DNA from: Ruminococcus sp.
GTDB lineage: Bacteria; Bacillota_A; Clostridia; Oscillospirales; Ruminococcaceae
Direction of reading: 5' to 3'
DNA length: 64,000 bases
Assembly (NCBI GenBank): GCA_017536105.1
Contig: JAFXRZ010000002.1
Coordinates: 1 to 64,000, forward strand
Below the pieces are notes generated by a model. That model was not told the origin of the DNA. It made no database searches and saw only the letters and a program-made list of their open reading frames with translations. The position numbers and the translations under genes were made by a program. This document shows positions 19,182 through 28,200 of the stretch, in pieces. Position 1 is the first letter of the stretch. The number at the start of each line of letters is the position of its first letter.

Positions 19182-19212
19182 TTATGCACAGAGGCTGTGC
19201 GGTGCTGTCCTC
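19182..19212 (+). repeat. Repeat G, copy 2
   Basis: GCACAGAGGCTGTGCGGTGCTGTCCT resembles copies at 114 and 25191. GCACAG/CTGTGC forms a hairpin. Confidence 0.5.
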
Positions 19213-19215
19213 ATC

Positions 19216-19240
19216 AAAAAAGCCTGCACGGATGCAGGCT
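19216..19240 (-). terminator. Rho-independent terminator
   Basis: On the minus strand AGCCTGCA pairs with TGCAGGCT and is followed by a run of T, just after the 86-residue gene. Confidence 0.85.
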
Positions 19241-19255
19241 CGTCTTTTTCACATC

Positions 19256-19516
19256 TCACATCATCGTGATCTTTATCTTCGGGTTGTTATCCTTTGCGCT
19301 GAGCAGCACGTCCATCACCTTCGAGGCGTAATCCTTCTCCTCATCCGGCACGTCGTTATAGTCGGAGACAAGAAACTCTATCTCATCCTCCGCCGCCGAA
19401 AGTGCAGCTCCCAGGTCTTCAAGAGATCCTATCTTCCCTGCCCCGAGGCTCATGCTGATATACGGGAAAAACACCTTGTCGTTCCTGATCTTGATATCGT
19501 CAAGAAGAACTATCAT
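19256..19516 (-). CDS. Small hypothetical acidic protein (86 residues)
   Basis: The product begins MIVLLDDIKIRNDKVFFPYISMSLG and continues as an acidic helical stretch (EDLGAALSAAEDEIEFLVSDYNDVPDEEKDYASKVMDVLL). It has no membrane segment. The ATG at 19516 has a perfect GGAGG 6 bases upstream; the frame open to 19537 has none. It follows the 77-residue gene by 20 bases and shares its terminator, so the two form an operon. I recognise no family. Partnership with the SH3/Sm-like protein upstream is inferred from position. Confidence 0.7.
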   Translation of the reverse strand: MIVLLDDIKIRNDKVFFPYISMSLGAGKIGSLEDLGAALSAAEDEIEFLVSDYNDVPDEEKDYASKVMDVLLSAKDNNPKIKITMM

Positions 19517-19536
19517 TTTCTTCCTCCGTTCGGGCA

Positions 19537-19770
19537 TCAGTCGAAGATTATCTTCTTCTTGCCGTTTTTATTGCGCGGAAAATCGCGGATGCGGATGATA
19601 TGGTCAATGTTGACAACGCTTTCGTTATCGTCCTGGCATATCCTGATCCAGCCGTCGCCGATCTCCTCAACGATACATTCGATGACGCTTCCCGTAGAAA
19701 TACCCGTCGAGACCGTATAAAGCAGCACGTCCTTGCCGATAAAGCGCTCAAAGGCTTCTTCTATCTTCAT
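19537..19770 (-). CDS. Small Sm/SH3-like barrel protein (77 residues)
   Basis: The product has an FIGKDVLLYTVSTG start, then alternating short strands (VIECIVEEIGDGWIRICQ, ESVVNIDHIIRIRDF) and a basic tail NKNGKKK. The pattern G-K-x-V ... E-I-x-D-x-W-I/L-x-I ... I-D-x-I/V-x-x-I/V also occurs in the 108-residue protein at 61403 next to ecfT. The two are probably paralogues of one small beta-barrel family (DUF6897-like, tentatively). The role is unknown. It shares an operon with the 86-residue gene. Confidence 0.7.
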   Translation of the reverse strand: MKIEEAFERFIGKDVLLYTVSTGISTGSVIECIVEEIGDGWIRICQDDNESVVNIDHIIRIRDFPRNKNGKKKIIFD

Positions 19771-19879
19771 GATTATCCACTCCGTTCCGTCTAAGCTTTG
19801 GTATCATATGCCAAATGGCTAAGTGAATAATACCACAGGGCGAGACAAAAGTAAATAGATTTTATAATTTGTTTACAAA

Positions 19880-20350
19880 TCAGGGCTTGGGAGCCTTTGG
19901 CCTCAGCCTGTAATACATGGCGTCAGCTCCGGCCTTGACATTGCCGTAGCACACCTCGAACTTCGAGAGCCTTTCGGCGTTGGTTATGACAACGGAAACG
20001 ACTCCCTTGCCGATGGTACACATCTCATCTCCGGCCTTCAGGACTTCTCCTGTAACCACTCCCGGCTCGATCTCATCGCTGCCGTCGTCGACATTGACAA
20101 AGAGCTTCAGCCCGTCCTCGCCTTTAAAGGTAATGGTCCTGCCCCTGTCCGAAACATCGCGCACCTTGCCGTCAACAGGGCAGACAAGTGTTCCTCCTTC
20201 GGTGACTATCCCGAAGCCTTCGCCGAATATGCTTGTTGAGATAGCCGCATTCGGCACCTTTTCGAGGGGCACTATCTCTCCGCCGATGCAGGAAAGAACG
20301 ATAGCCTCACGCTCGTTTTCAAGCAAAATATCCTTTTTGAACAATGTCAC
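19880..20350 (-). CDS. EIIA-Glc-fold protein lacking the PTS histidines
   Basis: The 156-residue product aligns over the glucose-type phosphotransferase EIIA fold: GFGIVTEGGTLVCPVDGKV, GEDGLKLFVNVDDG, GEVLKAGDEMCTIG and VVSVVITNAERL match the Crr pattern in order. At the place of the phosphoacceptor (FVHFGID in Escherichia coli) it has FVNVDDG, Asn86 for His90, and the supporting His75 position is Arg71. It therefore cannot take part in the usual phosphorelay and may be a regulatory or binding relic. No PTS permease is nearby. The GTG at 20350 has GGAGG at 8 bases; the GTG at 20359 is too close to it. Confidence 0.78.
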   Translation of the reverse strand: MTLFKKDILLENEREAIVLSCIGGEIVPLEKVPNAAISTSIFGEGFGIVTEGGTLVCPVDGKVRDVSDRGRTITFKGEDGLKLFVNVDDGSDEIEPGVVTGEVLKAGDEMCTIGKGVVSVVITNAERLSKFEVCYGNVKAGADAMYYRLRPKAPKP

Positions 20351-20420
20351 GATGTCCACCTCCGTTACGCCTCGGCCCCAAGGTCTTTGCCGGGCTTCGG
20401 CTCCAGTTTCTCTACATACT

Positions 20421-20449
20421 ATTTTAACAAATTATAAATTAAATTGCAA
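20421..20449 (-). promoter_or_regulatory. SigA promoter of the EIIA-like gene
   Basis: On the minus strand TTGCAA (20444-20449), a 17-base spacer and TAAAAT (20421-20426). Confidence 0.6.
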
Positions 20450-20556
20450 TAGGAGATTGACAGAGTTTACATTTTTGGCTGATTTTTTGTTCAAATATAC
20501 AAATACGGCTCTTTATTTGTTCACAATTTATGCACAAAGACAAAAGAGGATTTCCA

Positions 20557-20591
20557 TAAAAAACAGGTGCTCCGAACACCGGAACACCTGT
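20557..20591 (-). terminator. Rho-independent terminator of tsf
   Basis: On the minus strand ACAGGTG pairs with CACCTGT, extended by CGGA/TCCG after one unpaired base, followed by a run of T. Confidence 0.85.
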
Positions 20592-20608
20592 CTGGAATAG
20601 CTTTTAGA

Positions 20609-21532
20609 TCACTGCTTGTTCATCATTGCAGCAACTTCGTCTGCGAAGTTCTCTTCCTTCTTCTCTACGCCTTCACCGCGCTCGAAGCGAACGAACTCAA
20701 CTACCTTAGCTGTGCCGCCGAGAGCCTTTGCAGCGTTGTCAACATACTTGCCAACGGAGCCCTCGAAAACGTCAGCCTTAACGAAGGTCTGGTCAAGCAG
20801 GCAGTTCTCGGAATAGAACTTTCCTACCTTGCCCTCTACGATCTTTACCTTTACCTGCTCGGGCTTGTTTGCCATCTTGGGATCGTCAGCCATCTGAGCA
20901 AGAAGGATCCTCTTCTCTTCCTCAAGAGCCTCAGCAGGAACAGCTGCTCTGTCGAGGTATGCAGGATTCATAGCTGCTACCTGGAGTGCGCAGTTCTTGC
21001 CGATCTCGAAGGCCTTGTCGCCCAGGTCGGTGTCAAGCTTTACCATAACGCCGATAGAACCGCCGCCGTGAACATAAGGAACAAGAACGCCCTCAAGTCT
21101 CTTGAAACGACGGATCACCATATTCTCTCTGATCTTGATGAACAGATCCTGCAGTGCTTCCTCAACGGTCTTGTCGCCGCCGCTGATCTTGCAAGCCTTG
21201 AGAGCATCAACATCAGCAGGAGCCTGCTCGATAACTGTATCTGCAACTGCAGCAACGAAAGCCTTGAACTCGTCGTTGTTTGCTGCGAAGTCTGTCTCGA
21301 TATTTACCTCAACAACAGCGCCTACGTTACCCTTGACTACAGAAGTAACGATACCCTCTGCTGCAACTCTGCCGCTCTTCTTTTGCTGGGTAGCAAGTCC
21401 CTTTTCTCTGAGAAGGAGAACTGCCTTATCTCTGTCGCCCTCAGCCTCTTCGAGAGCCTTCTTGCAGTCCATCATGCCGACGCCTGTGGACTTCATAAGA
21501 TCCTTTATCTCTGCAACCGAAACCTTTGCCAT
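20609..21532 (-). CDS. tsf: Elongation factor Ts
   Basis: EF-Ts exchanges GDP for GTP on EF-Tu. The 307-residue product starts MAKVSVAEIKDLMKSTGVGMMDCKKALEEAEGD, the UBA-like N-terminal domain with the TGVGMMDCKKAL signature, and continues with the EF-Tu-binding core (GAVVEVNIETDFAANNDEF). The ATG at 21532 has GGAGG upstream. In most Firmicutes tsf directly follows rpsB; here another gene of 1.4 kb lies between them. Confidence 0.97.
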   Translation of the reverse strand: MAKVSVAEIKDLMKSTGVGMMDCKKALEEAEGDRDKAVLLLREKGLATQQKKSGRVAAEGIVTSVVKGNVGAVVEVNIETDFAANNDEFKAFVAAVADTVIEQAPADVDALKACKISGGDKTVEEALQDLFIKIRENMVIRRFKRLEGVLVPYVHGGGSIGVMVKLDTDLGDKAFEIGKNCALQVAAMNPAYLDRAAVPAEALEEEKRILLAQMADDPKMANKPEQVKVKIVEGKVGKFYSENCLLDQTFVKADVFEGSVGKYVDNAAKALGGTAKVVEFVRFERGEGVEKKEENFADEVAAMMNKQ

Positions 21533-21574
21533 TTTAAATTCCTCCAATTCATATTTTACGTCCGGGCAGACTGC

Positions 21575-22963
21575 TCAGACTTTTTTTACAGTTATTGATA
21601 TTTTTTTGATCTTTTCAAGCTCTTCCCCGTCGGCGGCATACCAGATCTTTCCTCCGGGATTGACCGCTATGCCCGACACCTGAGCTTTGTGTTTGTCATA
21701 CAGTTCGATAAGCTCATTATAGGATATCAGCGTGAACTGTATATCGCTGCCGAACATTTTCTCGGCGGCGGCAGTGTCTGTATATCCGCAGAGAAGCTCT
21801 TCGCCTCTTGAAGGCGACTTTGCGAGCCTGTATGTCAGCGATCCGGGATCCTCCGTATTATCGGAAAGCTTCATCCCTTCTCTGCCGTAAACACCGAGCC
21901 GCCCGTCTGCTGTATAGCCGTGCTGACCCTGAAGCAGGGATTTTGCGCCGTGGGTGACGTGCAGTGTGTCCCTGTTCCAACCCTTTACCGGAACGGTGGG
22001 AGCAAGCAGCAGCATATTTCCTCTGAAGATGGTATATACCATCATGAGGCAGGCATTGAACAACTGCTCGCAGGCAGGTTCGTTTATGCAGTTCTCTCTG
22101 CTCTGCAAGGTCCTTACCGCATAGTGATTATAGGCATATCCGAAATAGATACGGTCCTCAGCACCGAGTATCTGCGCTCTTGTAACAGGTATCATCCCGT
22201 TCTCGATGCCCGGATCTACAGTCGCTTTTTCAACGCCTATATATCCCCAGCTTTTTACAAAGTTCCGGAACTCATCAGCTGTGAATTCCCTTTTTTCCAG
22301 GTCTATACCGGGGTTCTTGGCCTTGATGATCTCCGCATAAGAGCCGCAGGTGAATATCCACGCCCAGCCTTTGGGGTCGATAGTCGGGATATCCTCTCCG
22401 AGACATCTGTTATACATTACCCACAGCTTTTCAGCGCTGCCGATGATATCGAGGGGATTCCGGCTCTTATAGACCGGGCACGGTGTGAGCTGACCGTCGT
22501 CCGACATTTTAAAGAAGCGCATATCCTGCGTCGGGATATTCACGCTTCCGGGAGATGCTTTCGCAGGATCGGCCGGAGCTTTCTGTTCCTTCTTTTTTTC
22601 GGTATCGCTTTTCTCCGCCTTCTCATAGCTAGCAGTTTCCCTTAACAGATCATCGAGGGTGAAACGGCTGCTTGCCTGTGAATCCGGCGGCCGCTCAGAG
22701 TGACCGGAAAGCGGACCCCGTCCTGACCAGCCTTCTTTTTCGTACGGTGCCTTTTTGAACTGGTAACCGTTTTCCTTCAGATCCTTGACCCTCTGCTTTG
22801 AAGCCTTGATCCGCTCGTTCTGCTGTTTTCTCTGCGCCGGGGGCAAGTAATCCGGTCTGCTTTTCCACCAGTTGACGATACTTCTGATGATCTGTACAAG
22901 AAGAAACGTACAGACAGCAATAATGAAGAGCACCTCAAGGAATTTCATCTTTGTCACACCCAT
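21575..22963 (-). CDS. Membrane-anchored hypothetical protein between rpsB and tsf
   Basis: The 462-residue product has an N-terminal membrane segment (about 7-27, FLEVLFIIAVCTFLLVQII), a basic and then low-complexity charged linker (about 35-150), and a folded cytoplasmic part of about 300 residues. The last 70 residues (DIQFTLISYNELIELYDKHKAQVSGIAVNPGG) resemble the end of SseB-like proteins, but I regard this as weak. Function is unknown. It starts just after a terminator that follows rpsB and ends 42 bases before tsf, so it may be transcribed by readthrough and feed into tsf. Confidence 0.72.
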   Translation of the reverse strand: MGVTKMKFLEVLFIIAVCTFLLVQIIRSIVNWWKSRPDYLPPAQRKQQNERIKASKQRVKDLKENGYQFKKAPYEKEGWSGRGPLSGHSERPPDSQASSRFTLDDLLRETASYEKAEKSDTEKKKEQKAPADPAKASPGSVNIPTQDMRFFKMSDDGQLTPCPVYKSRNPLDIIGSAEKLWVMYNRCLGEDIPTIDPKGWAWIFTCGSYAEIIKAKNPGIDLEKREFTADEFRNFVKSWGYIGVEKATVDPGIENGMIPVTRAQILGAEDRIYFGYAYNHYAVRTLQSRENCINEPACEQLFNACLMMVYTIFRGNMLLLAPTVPVKGWNRDTLHVTHGAKSLLQGQHGYTADGRLGVYGREGMKLSDNTEDPGSLTYRLAKSPSRGEELLCGYTDTAAAEKMFGSDIQFTLISYNELIELYDKHKAQVSGIAVNPGGKIWYAADGEELEKIKKISITVKKV

Positions 22964-22974
22964 CCTGATATTCT

Positions 22975-23012
22975 TAAAAAAGCGGGCGCTGCATCGGTCG
23001 GCAGTGCCCGCT
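22975..23012 (-). terminator. Terminator or attenuator after rpsB
   Basis: On the minus strand a 12-base stem with one G.U pair (23012-23001 with 22992-22981) is followed by six T. It separates rpsB from the next gene and from tsf. Confidence 0.85.
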
Positions 23013-23047
23013 CAGCGTAAGATCGGTCTTTTGCTTCAGGGAATTGA

Positions 23048-23797
23048 TTATTCTGCGTCCTCAGCCTCTTCGACCTTCTCGGCCTCTTCCTCGGCTGCCT
23101 CCGGAGCGGCGTCAGCGCCCTGTCTGCCCTCGATGATAGCGTTAGCCATGCAGCCTGCGATGAGCTTTACTGCGCGGATAGCGTCGTCATTTCCGGGGAT
23201 AACGTAATCAACGTCGTCAGGATCGCAGTTGGTGTCAACGATAGCAACAACGGGGATACCCAGTCTCTTTGCCTCGCTTACAGCGATCTTCTCCTTGCGG
23301 GGGTCAACAACGAAAAGTGCTCCGGGGAGCTTCTTCATGTTCTTGATACCGCCCATGAATTTCTCAAGCTTCTCGATCTCGAGGTTGAGCTTTGCTGCTT
23401 CCTTCTTGGTGAGGCGGTCGAATGTGCCGTCTGCCTCAAGCTGACGGAGCTGCTCGAGTCTCTTGATCCTTCTCTGGATGGTCTTGAAGTTTGTCATCAT
23501 ACCGCCGAGCCATCTTGCGTTTACGAAGTGAGCGTCAGCTCTGATAGCCTCTTCCTTGATGGACTCTGCTGCCTGCTTCTTTGTGCCGACGAAAAGCACT
23601 TCCTTGCCCTCAGCCGAGATGTCTCTTACGAACATATAGGCCTCTTCGAGCTTCTTAACGGTCTTCTGCAGGTCGATGATGTAGATGCCGTTTCTCTCTG
23701 TGAAAATGTACGGTGCCATTTTCGGGTTCCATCTTCTTGTCTGGTGGCCGAAGTGTACGCCGGCCTCAAGAAGCTGCTTCATTGATACTACTGCCAT
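23048..23797 (-). CDS. rpsB: Ribosomal protein S2
   Basis: The 249-residue product is uS2 of the small ribosomal subunit. It begins [27 protein letters not shown] and has [13 protein letters not shown] and [23 protein letters not shown], all diagnostic. The C-terminal tail is acidic and alanine-rich. The ATG at 23797 follows CAGGAGG; the open frame to 23905 crosses the leader. A 130-base leader with a strong promoter and two hairpins precedes it and may carry autoregulation. Confidence 0.98.
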   Translation of the reverse strand: MAVVSMKQLLEAGVHFGHQTRRWNPKMAPYIFTERNGIYIIDLQKTVKKLEEAYMFVRDISAEGKEVLFVGTKKQAAESIKEEAIRADAHFVNARWLGGMMTNFKTIQRRIKRLEQLRQLEADGTFDRLTKKEAAKLNLEIEKLEKFMGGIKNMKKLPGALFVVDPRKEKIAVSEAKRLGIPVVAIVDTNCDPDDVDYVIPGNDDAIRAVKLIAGCMANAIIEGRQGADAAPEAAEEEAEKVEEAEDAE

Positions 23798-23932
23798 TGT
23801 AGTAACCTCCTGTTGGTTTTTAAATTTCCGCTTGCGCGGATCGTCTATCCTCCGCCCGGCTTGACTTGCCTTCACCCTGCCCGAACGGGCCGGGAACCAC
23901 AGCAAAAGCGCAGGCGTGCGAATTGCTTTAAT
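23798..23932 (-). promoter_or_regulatory. rpsB leader
   Basis: About 130 bases of untranslated leader contain two hairpins on the minus strand, CCCGGCCCGTTCGGGC and TCCGCGCAAGCGGA. Leaders of uS2 genes are often feedback sites, but I cannot assign this one to a described motif. Confidence 0.4.
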
Positions 23933-23961
23933 ATTATATCATAAAATCCGCCTGTTTGCAA
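23933..23961 (-). promoter_or_regulatory. SigA promoter of rpsB
   Basis: On the minus strand TTGCAA (23956-23961), a 17-base spacer and TATAAT (23933-23938). Confidence 0.8.
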
Positions 23962-23976
23962 GCATTTTCTGTCCCG

Positions 23977-24267
23977 TCATTTCAACAAATTTTCAGCTGT
24001 GATGCTCCGGGTTTTTATGCAAACTGCTCCTTCCTTCGTATCCACCAGCACCGTGTCCTCTCCCACCAGCTCGATATCCGAGAACCTGATGACTATATCC
24101 TCGTCCCTGCCGATGAGCCCGAAGGCTCTTGCCCTGCCGAAAATGATAAAAGCCGACACCTTTCCCGTACCGGTGTCGATCTCGATGTCGTCGATATAGC
24201 CTATCTTCTCCCCTGTCTTGACGTTGACGACCTCCTTGTTCCTGAGCTGAGAAAAGCTGCATACCAT
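23977..24267 (-). CDS. ymxH: YlmC/YmxH family PRC-barrel protein
   Basis: The 96-residue product is a single PRC-barrel of the YlmC/YmxH sporulation family, starting CSFSQLRNKEVVNVKTGEKIGYIDDIEID and ending AVCIKTRSI. Its biochemical role is unclear. The ATG at 24267 has TTGGAGG at the right spacing. It follows sigG by 73 bases, echoing the sigE-sigG-ylmA-ylmC neighbourhood of Bacillus. This supports both the family call and a link to late sporulation. Confidence 0.85.
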   Translation of the reverse strand: MVCSFSQLRNKEVVNVKTGEKIGYIDDIEIDTGTGKVSAFIIFGRARAFGLIGRDEDIVIRFSDIELVGEDTVLVDTKEGAVCIKTRSITAENLLK

Positions 24268-24340
24268 ATTATACACCTCCAACGGATAAATTACAAGTGT
24301 ATAAAATGATATGCAGCCCTTTGGTCTATTATTCTTCAGA

Positions 24341-25117
24341 TCAGCTGCGGAAGCGCTTCTTTATGCTGTCCAGGGAGCTTTTCTCCAGCCTCGACACCTG
24401 CGCCTGGGAGATGCCGATGCTCTTTGCGACTTCTGTCTGTGTCTTGCCTTTGAAATACCGCAGGAAAAGGATGTTCTTCTCCCTCTGTTTCAGCGATGCT
24501 ATCGCCTCTTTCACAGCAAGGTCGTCCAGCCATTCCGTGTCGTCGAACCTGTCTCCCAGCTGATCCAGCAGACAGAGGGTGTCTCCCCCCTCGGAATAGA
24601 CCGGCTCGTAAAGCGAAAGAGGGTCGGCAGCGGATTCCATAGCCATGACCAGCTCCTGCCGCTTTATCCCCGTCTCGGCGGAAAGCTCCTCCGCTGTGGG
24701 CTCACGTCCCGTTTTTGCGGTGAGGGCTTCCTTTGCCTGCATGACCTTATAAGCCGTATCCCTCATTGAACGGCTGACTCTGAGAGAGCGGTAGTCCCTG
24801 AGATACCGCCTCACCTCTCCGGCTATCATTGGCACAGCATAGGTGGAGAACCTAACCTGCTGGCTGACGTCGAAATTGTCTATCGCCTTTATCAGCCCGA
24901 TGACCCCCACCTGAAACATATCGTCCGGAGAATCTCCCCTGCCGGCAAAGCCCTGCAAAACGCTCAGCACAAGGCGCAGATTCCCGCGGATCAGCCTGTC
25001 CCTTGCAGCCTTGTCTCCCTGCCGCAGCTTTTTCAGCAGTTCCGTCTTTTCGCTTTCCTTCATCACCGGCAGCTGTGATGTGTTCACGCCGCTTATCTCA
25101 ACTTTGTTGTACTGCAT
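24341..25117 (-). CDS. sigG: Sporulation sigma factor SigG
   Basis: SigG directs late forespore transcription during endospore formation. The 258-residue product begins NKVEISGVNTSQLPVM, the distinctive SigG N-terminus. It has region 2 (LRLVLSVLQGF...DDMFQVGVIGLIKAIDNFD, RFSTYAVPMIAGEVRRYLRD), region 3, and region 4 helix-turn-helix GKTQTEVAKSIGISQAQVSRLE. SigE is not upstream as it is in Bacillus; instead an ABC permease gene lies 106 bases before it. A SigF/SigG-type promoter lies just upstream. Confidence 0.95.
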   Translation of the reverse strand: MQYNKVEISGVNTSQLPVMKESEKTELLKKLRQGDKAARDRLIRGNLRLVLSVLQGFAGRGDSPDDMFQVGVIGLIKAIDNFDVSQQVRFSTYAVPMIAGEVRRYLRDYRSLRVSRSMRDTAYKVMQAKEALTAKTGREPTAEELSAETGIKRQELVMAMESAADPLSLYEPVYSEGGDTLCLLDQLGDRFDDTEWLDDLAVKEAIASLKQREKNILFLRYFKGKTQTEVAKSIGISQAQVSRLEKSSLDSIKKRFRS

Positions 25118-25162
25118 GACCGCTCCTATCCCGAAGGGAGCTTATCGCTCCGCTTTTAAGGA

Positions 25163-25192
25163 TAGTATTGCCTTTCGGCTGCGGTTTATTCG
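25163..25192 (-). promoter_or_regulatory. Candidate SigF/SigG-type promoter of sigG
   Basis: On the minus strand CGAATA (25187-25192), a 17-base spacer and AATACTA (25163-25169) lie 46 bases before the sigG ATG. Each box differs by one base from the published TGAATA and CATACTA-like consensus. SigF initiation and SigG self-activation of sigG are established in Bacillus. Confidence 0.6.
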
Positions 25193-25219
25193 TACAGGAG
25201 ATGTGCGGTTTTGTCTTGA
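25191..25219 (+). repeat. Repeat G, copy 3 (divergent)
   Basis: GTACAGGAGATGTGCGGTTTTGTCTT matches the copies at 114 and 19182 in ACAG..G.TGTGCGGT. It overlaps the upstream edge of the sigG promoter. Confidence 0.4.
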
Positions 25220-25223
25220 ACTG

Positions 25224-28200
25224 TTATTCCTTGTCCTTTACGACTTCGGTGACATCCCATTTCTTCATCGAGCGCATGGAGAACAGGTGGCACACAATGA
25301 GATACAGCAGGATGATACCGGCGGTGAAGAGATACTCAAAAATCCCTCCCACATAGACGTATTCCGTCAAGGGAGTGCTTATGGATACAAGAGCTGCCCT
25401 CGCCAGCAGAGCTCCCGGAGGGAAACCGATAAGGCAGGCAAGTACGAACTGCATCATCGCCTGAGAAAGCCTGCTGAGGGATATCTCCCGGTGCTGGAAG
25501 CCCAGCGTCCGCAGTATCGCCAGCTCTTTTTTGTTCTCGTAAAGATTGGTGAGCATTGTGTTCAGCACGATAACAAAACCGATAGTCACCGCAAACATTA
25601 TAACTATCAATGCGGCGAGATCGTAGGTGGCATAAAGCTGTGTGTTATAGTCGTACAGCGAGGCTGTGAACACCGAATACTGATAGCCATCGGTGTCGAA
25701 AAGGAAGGTCAGGAACTCCTGCTTGCAGTCCCCGGAAAGGGTGCAGACAAGGCAGCCGAGATCGGGCTTCGGCAAGGAAGCCGCATCCGCATAGGAGATA
25801 TTCTGTATGCGGTTCACGCACTGATCCGACACGGCCGTGACGGTCATTTCCTTCCCCTTAACGGTGACGGTTCCGCCCACATCCACGCCAAGCTCCTCCG
25901 CGGTATGTCTTTCGAGGACGATACCGCCCTCCTCGGCCTTTAGCTCTTTTCCGTCTCCGTCGGTGATGCCGATAAGACCGCTGTCTTCTTCTATCGCATT
26001 CACCACGACAGCCTTGCTTTTTTCCCCTGCGGAGATATCCGTCTGATAGTAAGCAACATTTTCGATCTCCTCGATGTATCCGAGGGCTTTGAGCTTTTTC
26101 ATCAGATCATCGGAAGGTGTTTCTTCAAAGAATATCTGGCAGTCGTATTTTATCCGCTCGTCAAAGACCTGATGTAAGGTATAGTTCTTGGACGAGATAA
26201 AGGAGAAGGCTGTGAGTATCAGCATGGCAGAGGCAGCAATGCAGACCGTGGAGATAACGAACCGACCCTTGCTGCGCATAAGCGAGGTAACAGTCACCTT
26301 CGCCATGGGGCGAAGCCTGTTAATGATCGGTCGCAGGATCGCAGGTATCTTAGCTGAGGTCCGCACCTGACGGGACATTGCCTCGTCGGGCATTATCCGG
26401 GAGATCTGACCCGTGCTGAGCAGCGTGGCTGTAAGGGTCACTGCAGCAGTTGCGGCAGCAGGCATGACCGTGCTTATAATGCCTACCTCATAGGTAAAGT
26501 CCGGCAGGGGGAAAAAGTCCTTGAAATAATTCCCGACATACAGCGACAGCCCTGCGGCTATCACCACTCCGGGTATCATACCCGCCGCGCAGACCATCAG
26601 GCTCACGGTGCAGAATTTCCGCCTTACCTGTCCCCGGGTAAAGCCCAACGCCCTGAGTATTCCTATCTCACGGCGGCTCTGCTTGATTATCATAGACATG
26701 AACAGGAAGATAACTATGAGGACTATCACAAAGAAAGCCACAGGCAGAAAGACCATCATGGTCCTTATGGGGTCGAGGTTTTCGTCTATGCGTTTTTTAA
26801 CGGCGGAATCTTCGTAAGTGACGCTGCTCTTGACCTTGACATCCTTAAAGGAGGCTACAGCCCTTTCAAGGGTCTCGCCGGGGTCGGCGCCGTCCTCGAA
26901 ATAAAGCTGGAACTCGTTGCAAAGCTCGCCGTAGCCTGTATTCTCATCAAGGAGCTTGTAAGCGTTTCTCAGCTCCTCCTCGATCTCGGAGCGTTCTTTG
27001 AGACGGCGTGAGAGCTCGTCCTCAAGCTCGTCTTCGGCATTCCGGATATCCTTCTCCGCATCGTCAAGCTCGGAGGAACCCTTGTCAAGCTTTTCGCGCA
27101 GCTCTTTAAGTGCGCTGTCTATCTCCTTTATGCCCTCCGCAGTCTTTGCGAGACCGTCCTCTATTTCCTTAAGCCCGTTCTGAGCCTGCTGCCGCCGATC
27201 GCTGCATTGGTCAAGACCGTCGCTTATCTGATCGAGGGCGGTGTCGATGCCGTTCTCTGTCACGCCGTATTTTGCAAGCTCCGAAACGATCAGACTGCGT
27301 TTGGAGGACAGTTCGCTGACAGCGTCAGAAATGCCTGAAATAATGCTTTGGTATATCTCCGCAAGAGACTTGCCGGAGGTGTCTGTGCTGCGTATAAGAA
27401 CACCGACGTTTTTGAGGACTCCGCTGAGGTCATCCGAAAACCTGCCTGTGTCGATGCCCCTGAGCACAGCCGCAGTCCCCGGGATATCCAGCCATTCGAG
27501 ACCGCTTCGCAGCTCTGCCAGCTCATCCGTCATAAGATCATAGACCTCTTTCAGCTGTATGGGAGTCGTTATATCTATACCGCTGATCTCTTCCAGCAGA
27601 TCGATGAACTCTTTGTATTTCCCGGCTTCTTCGGGCAGCACATCCATCAGCGAGATCTCCTCCGCCATTTCCCTGACCTCGTCGGAGCTCAGATAATCAA
27701 CGGCGGCTTTTGTTTCGGTATCAACGTCGGTGATAAACTCGGCGACGGCGGCAGCCATGCTGTCTATCTGCTGAGGGAATCCCTCCTTCTGCGCTTCGGC
27801 GATCAGAGCGCGGAACCGTTCCAGGTTATCGGTAAGCAGCGGATGATCCAGCTTTTCGACCAGCTCCGAGACCGCATCTATCACCTTGATGATATATGTG
27901 TTGTTCAGGGTGTTTTCCAGTTCGCGGAGCTTCGGAAGCGTTTCGTCGATAGTTCTGAGAGCATCCTTCGCCTCATTAAGGGAAGTCCGCTGCGATATCA
28001 GCTCCCTCTCCTTCTGATCTATAAGCGCCAGGGCTGCTTCAAGCTCTGTTTTCTTGGAATCAAGAGTTTTCTCCGTCTCGGCAAGCTCTTTCCTGTTTTC
28101 GGAAAGGGTCTTCTCAAGCTTTTTTGCATCGGCAAGATCCGACTTCTTCTCCTCCAAAAGCTTTATAGCCTCATCCAGTTCCTTCTGCTTTTCGTCCAGC

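Noticed and set aside
20567..21598. 343-codon plus-strand frame opposite tsf
   Set aside because: An antisense artefact of tsf codon bias; it begins in the tsf terminator.
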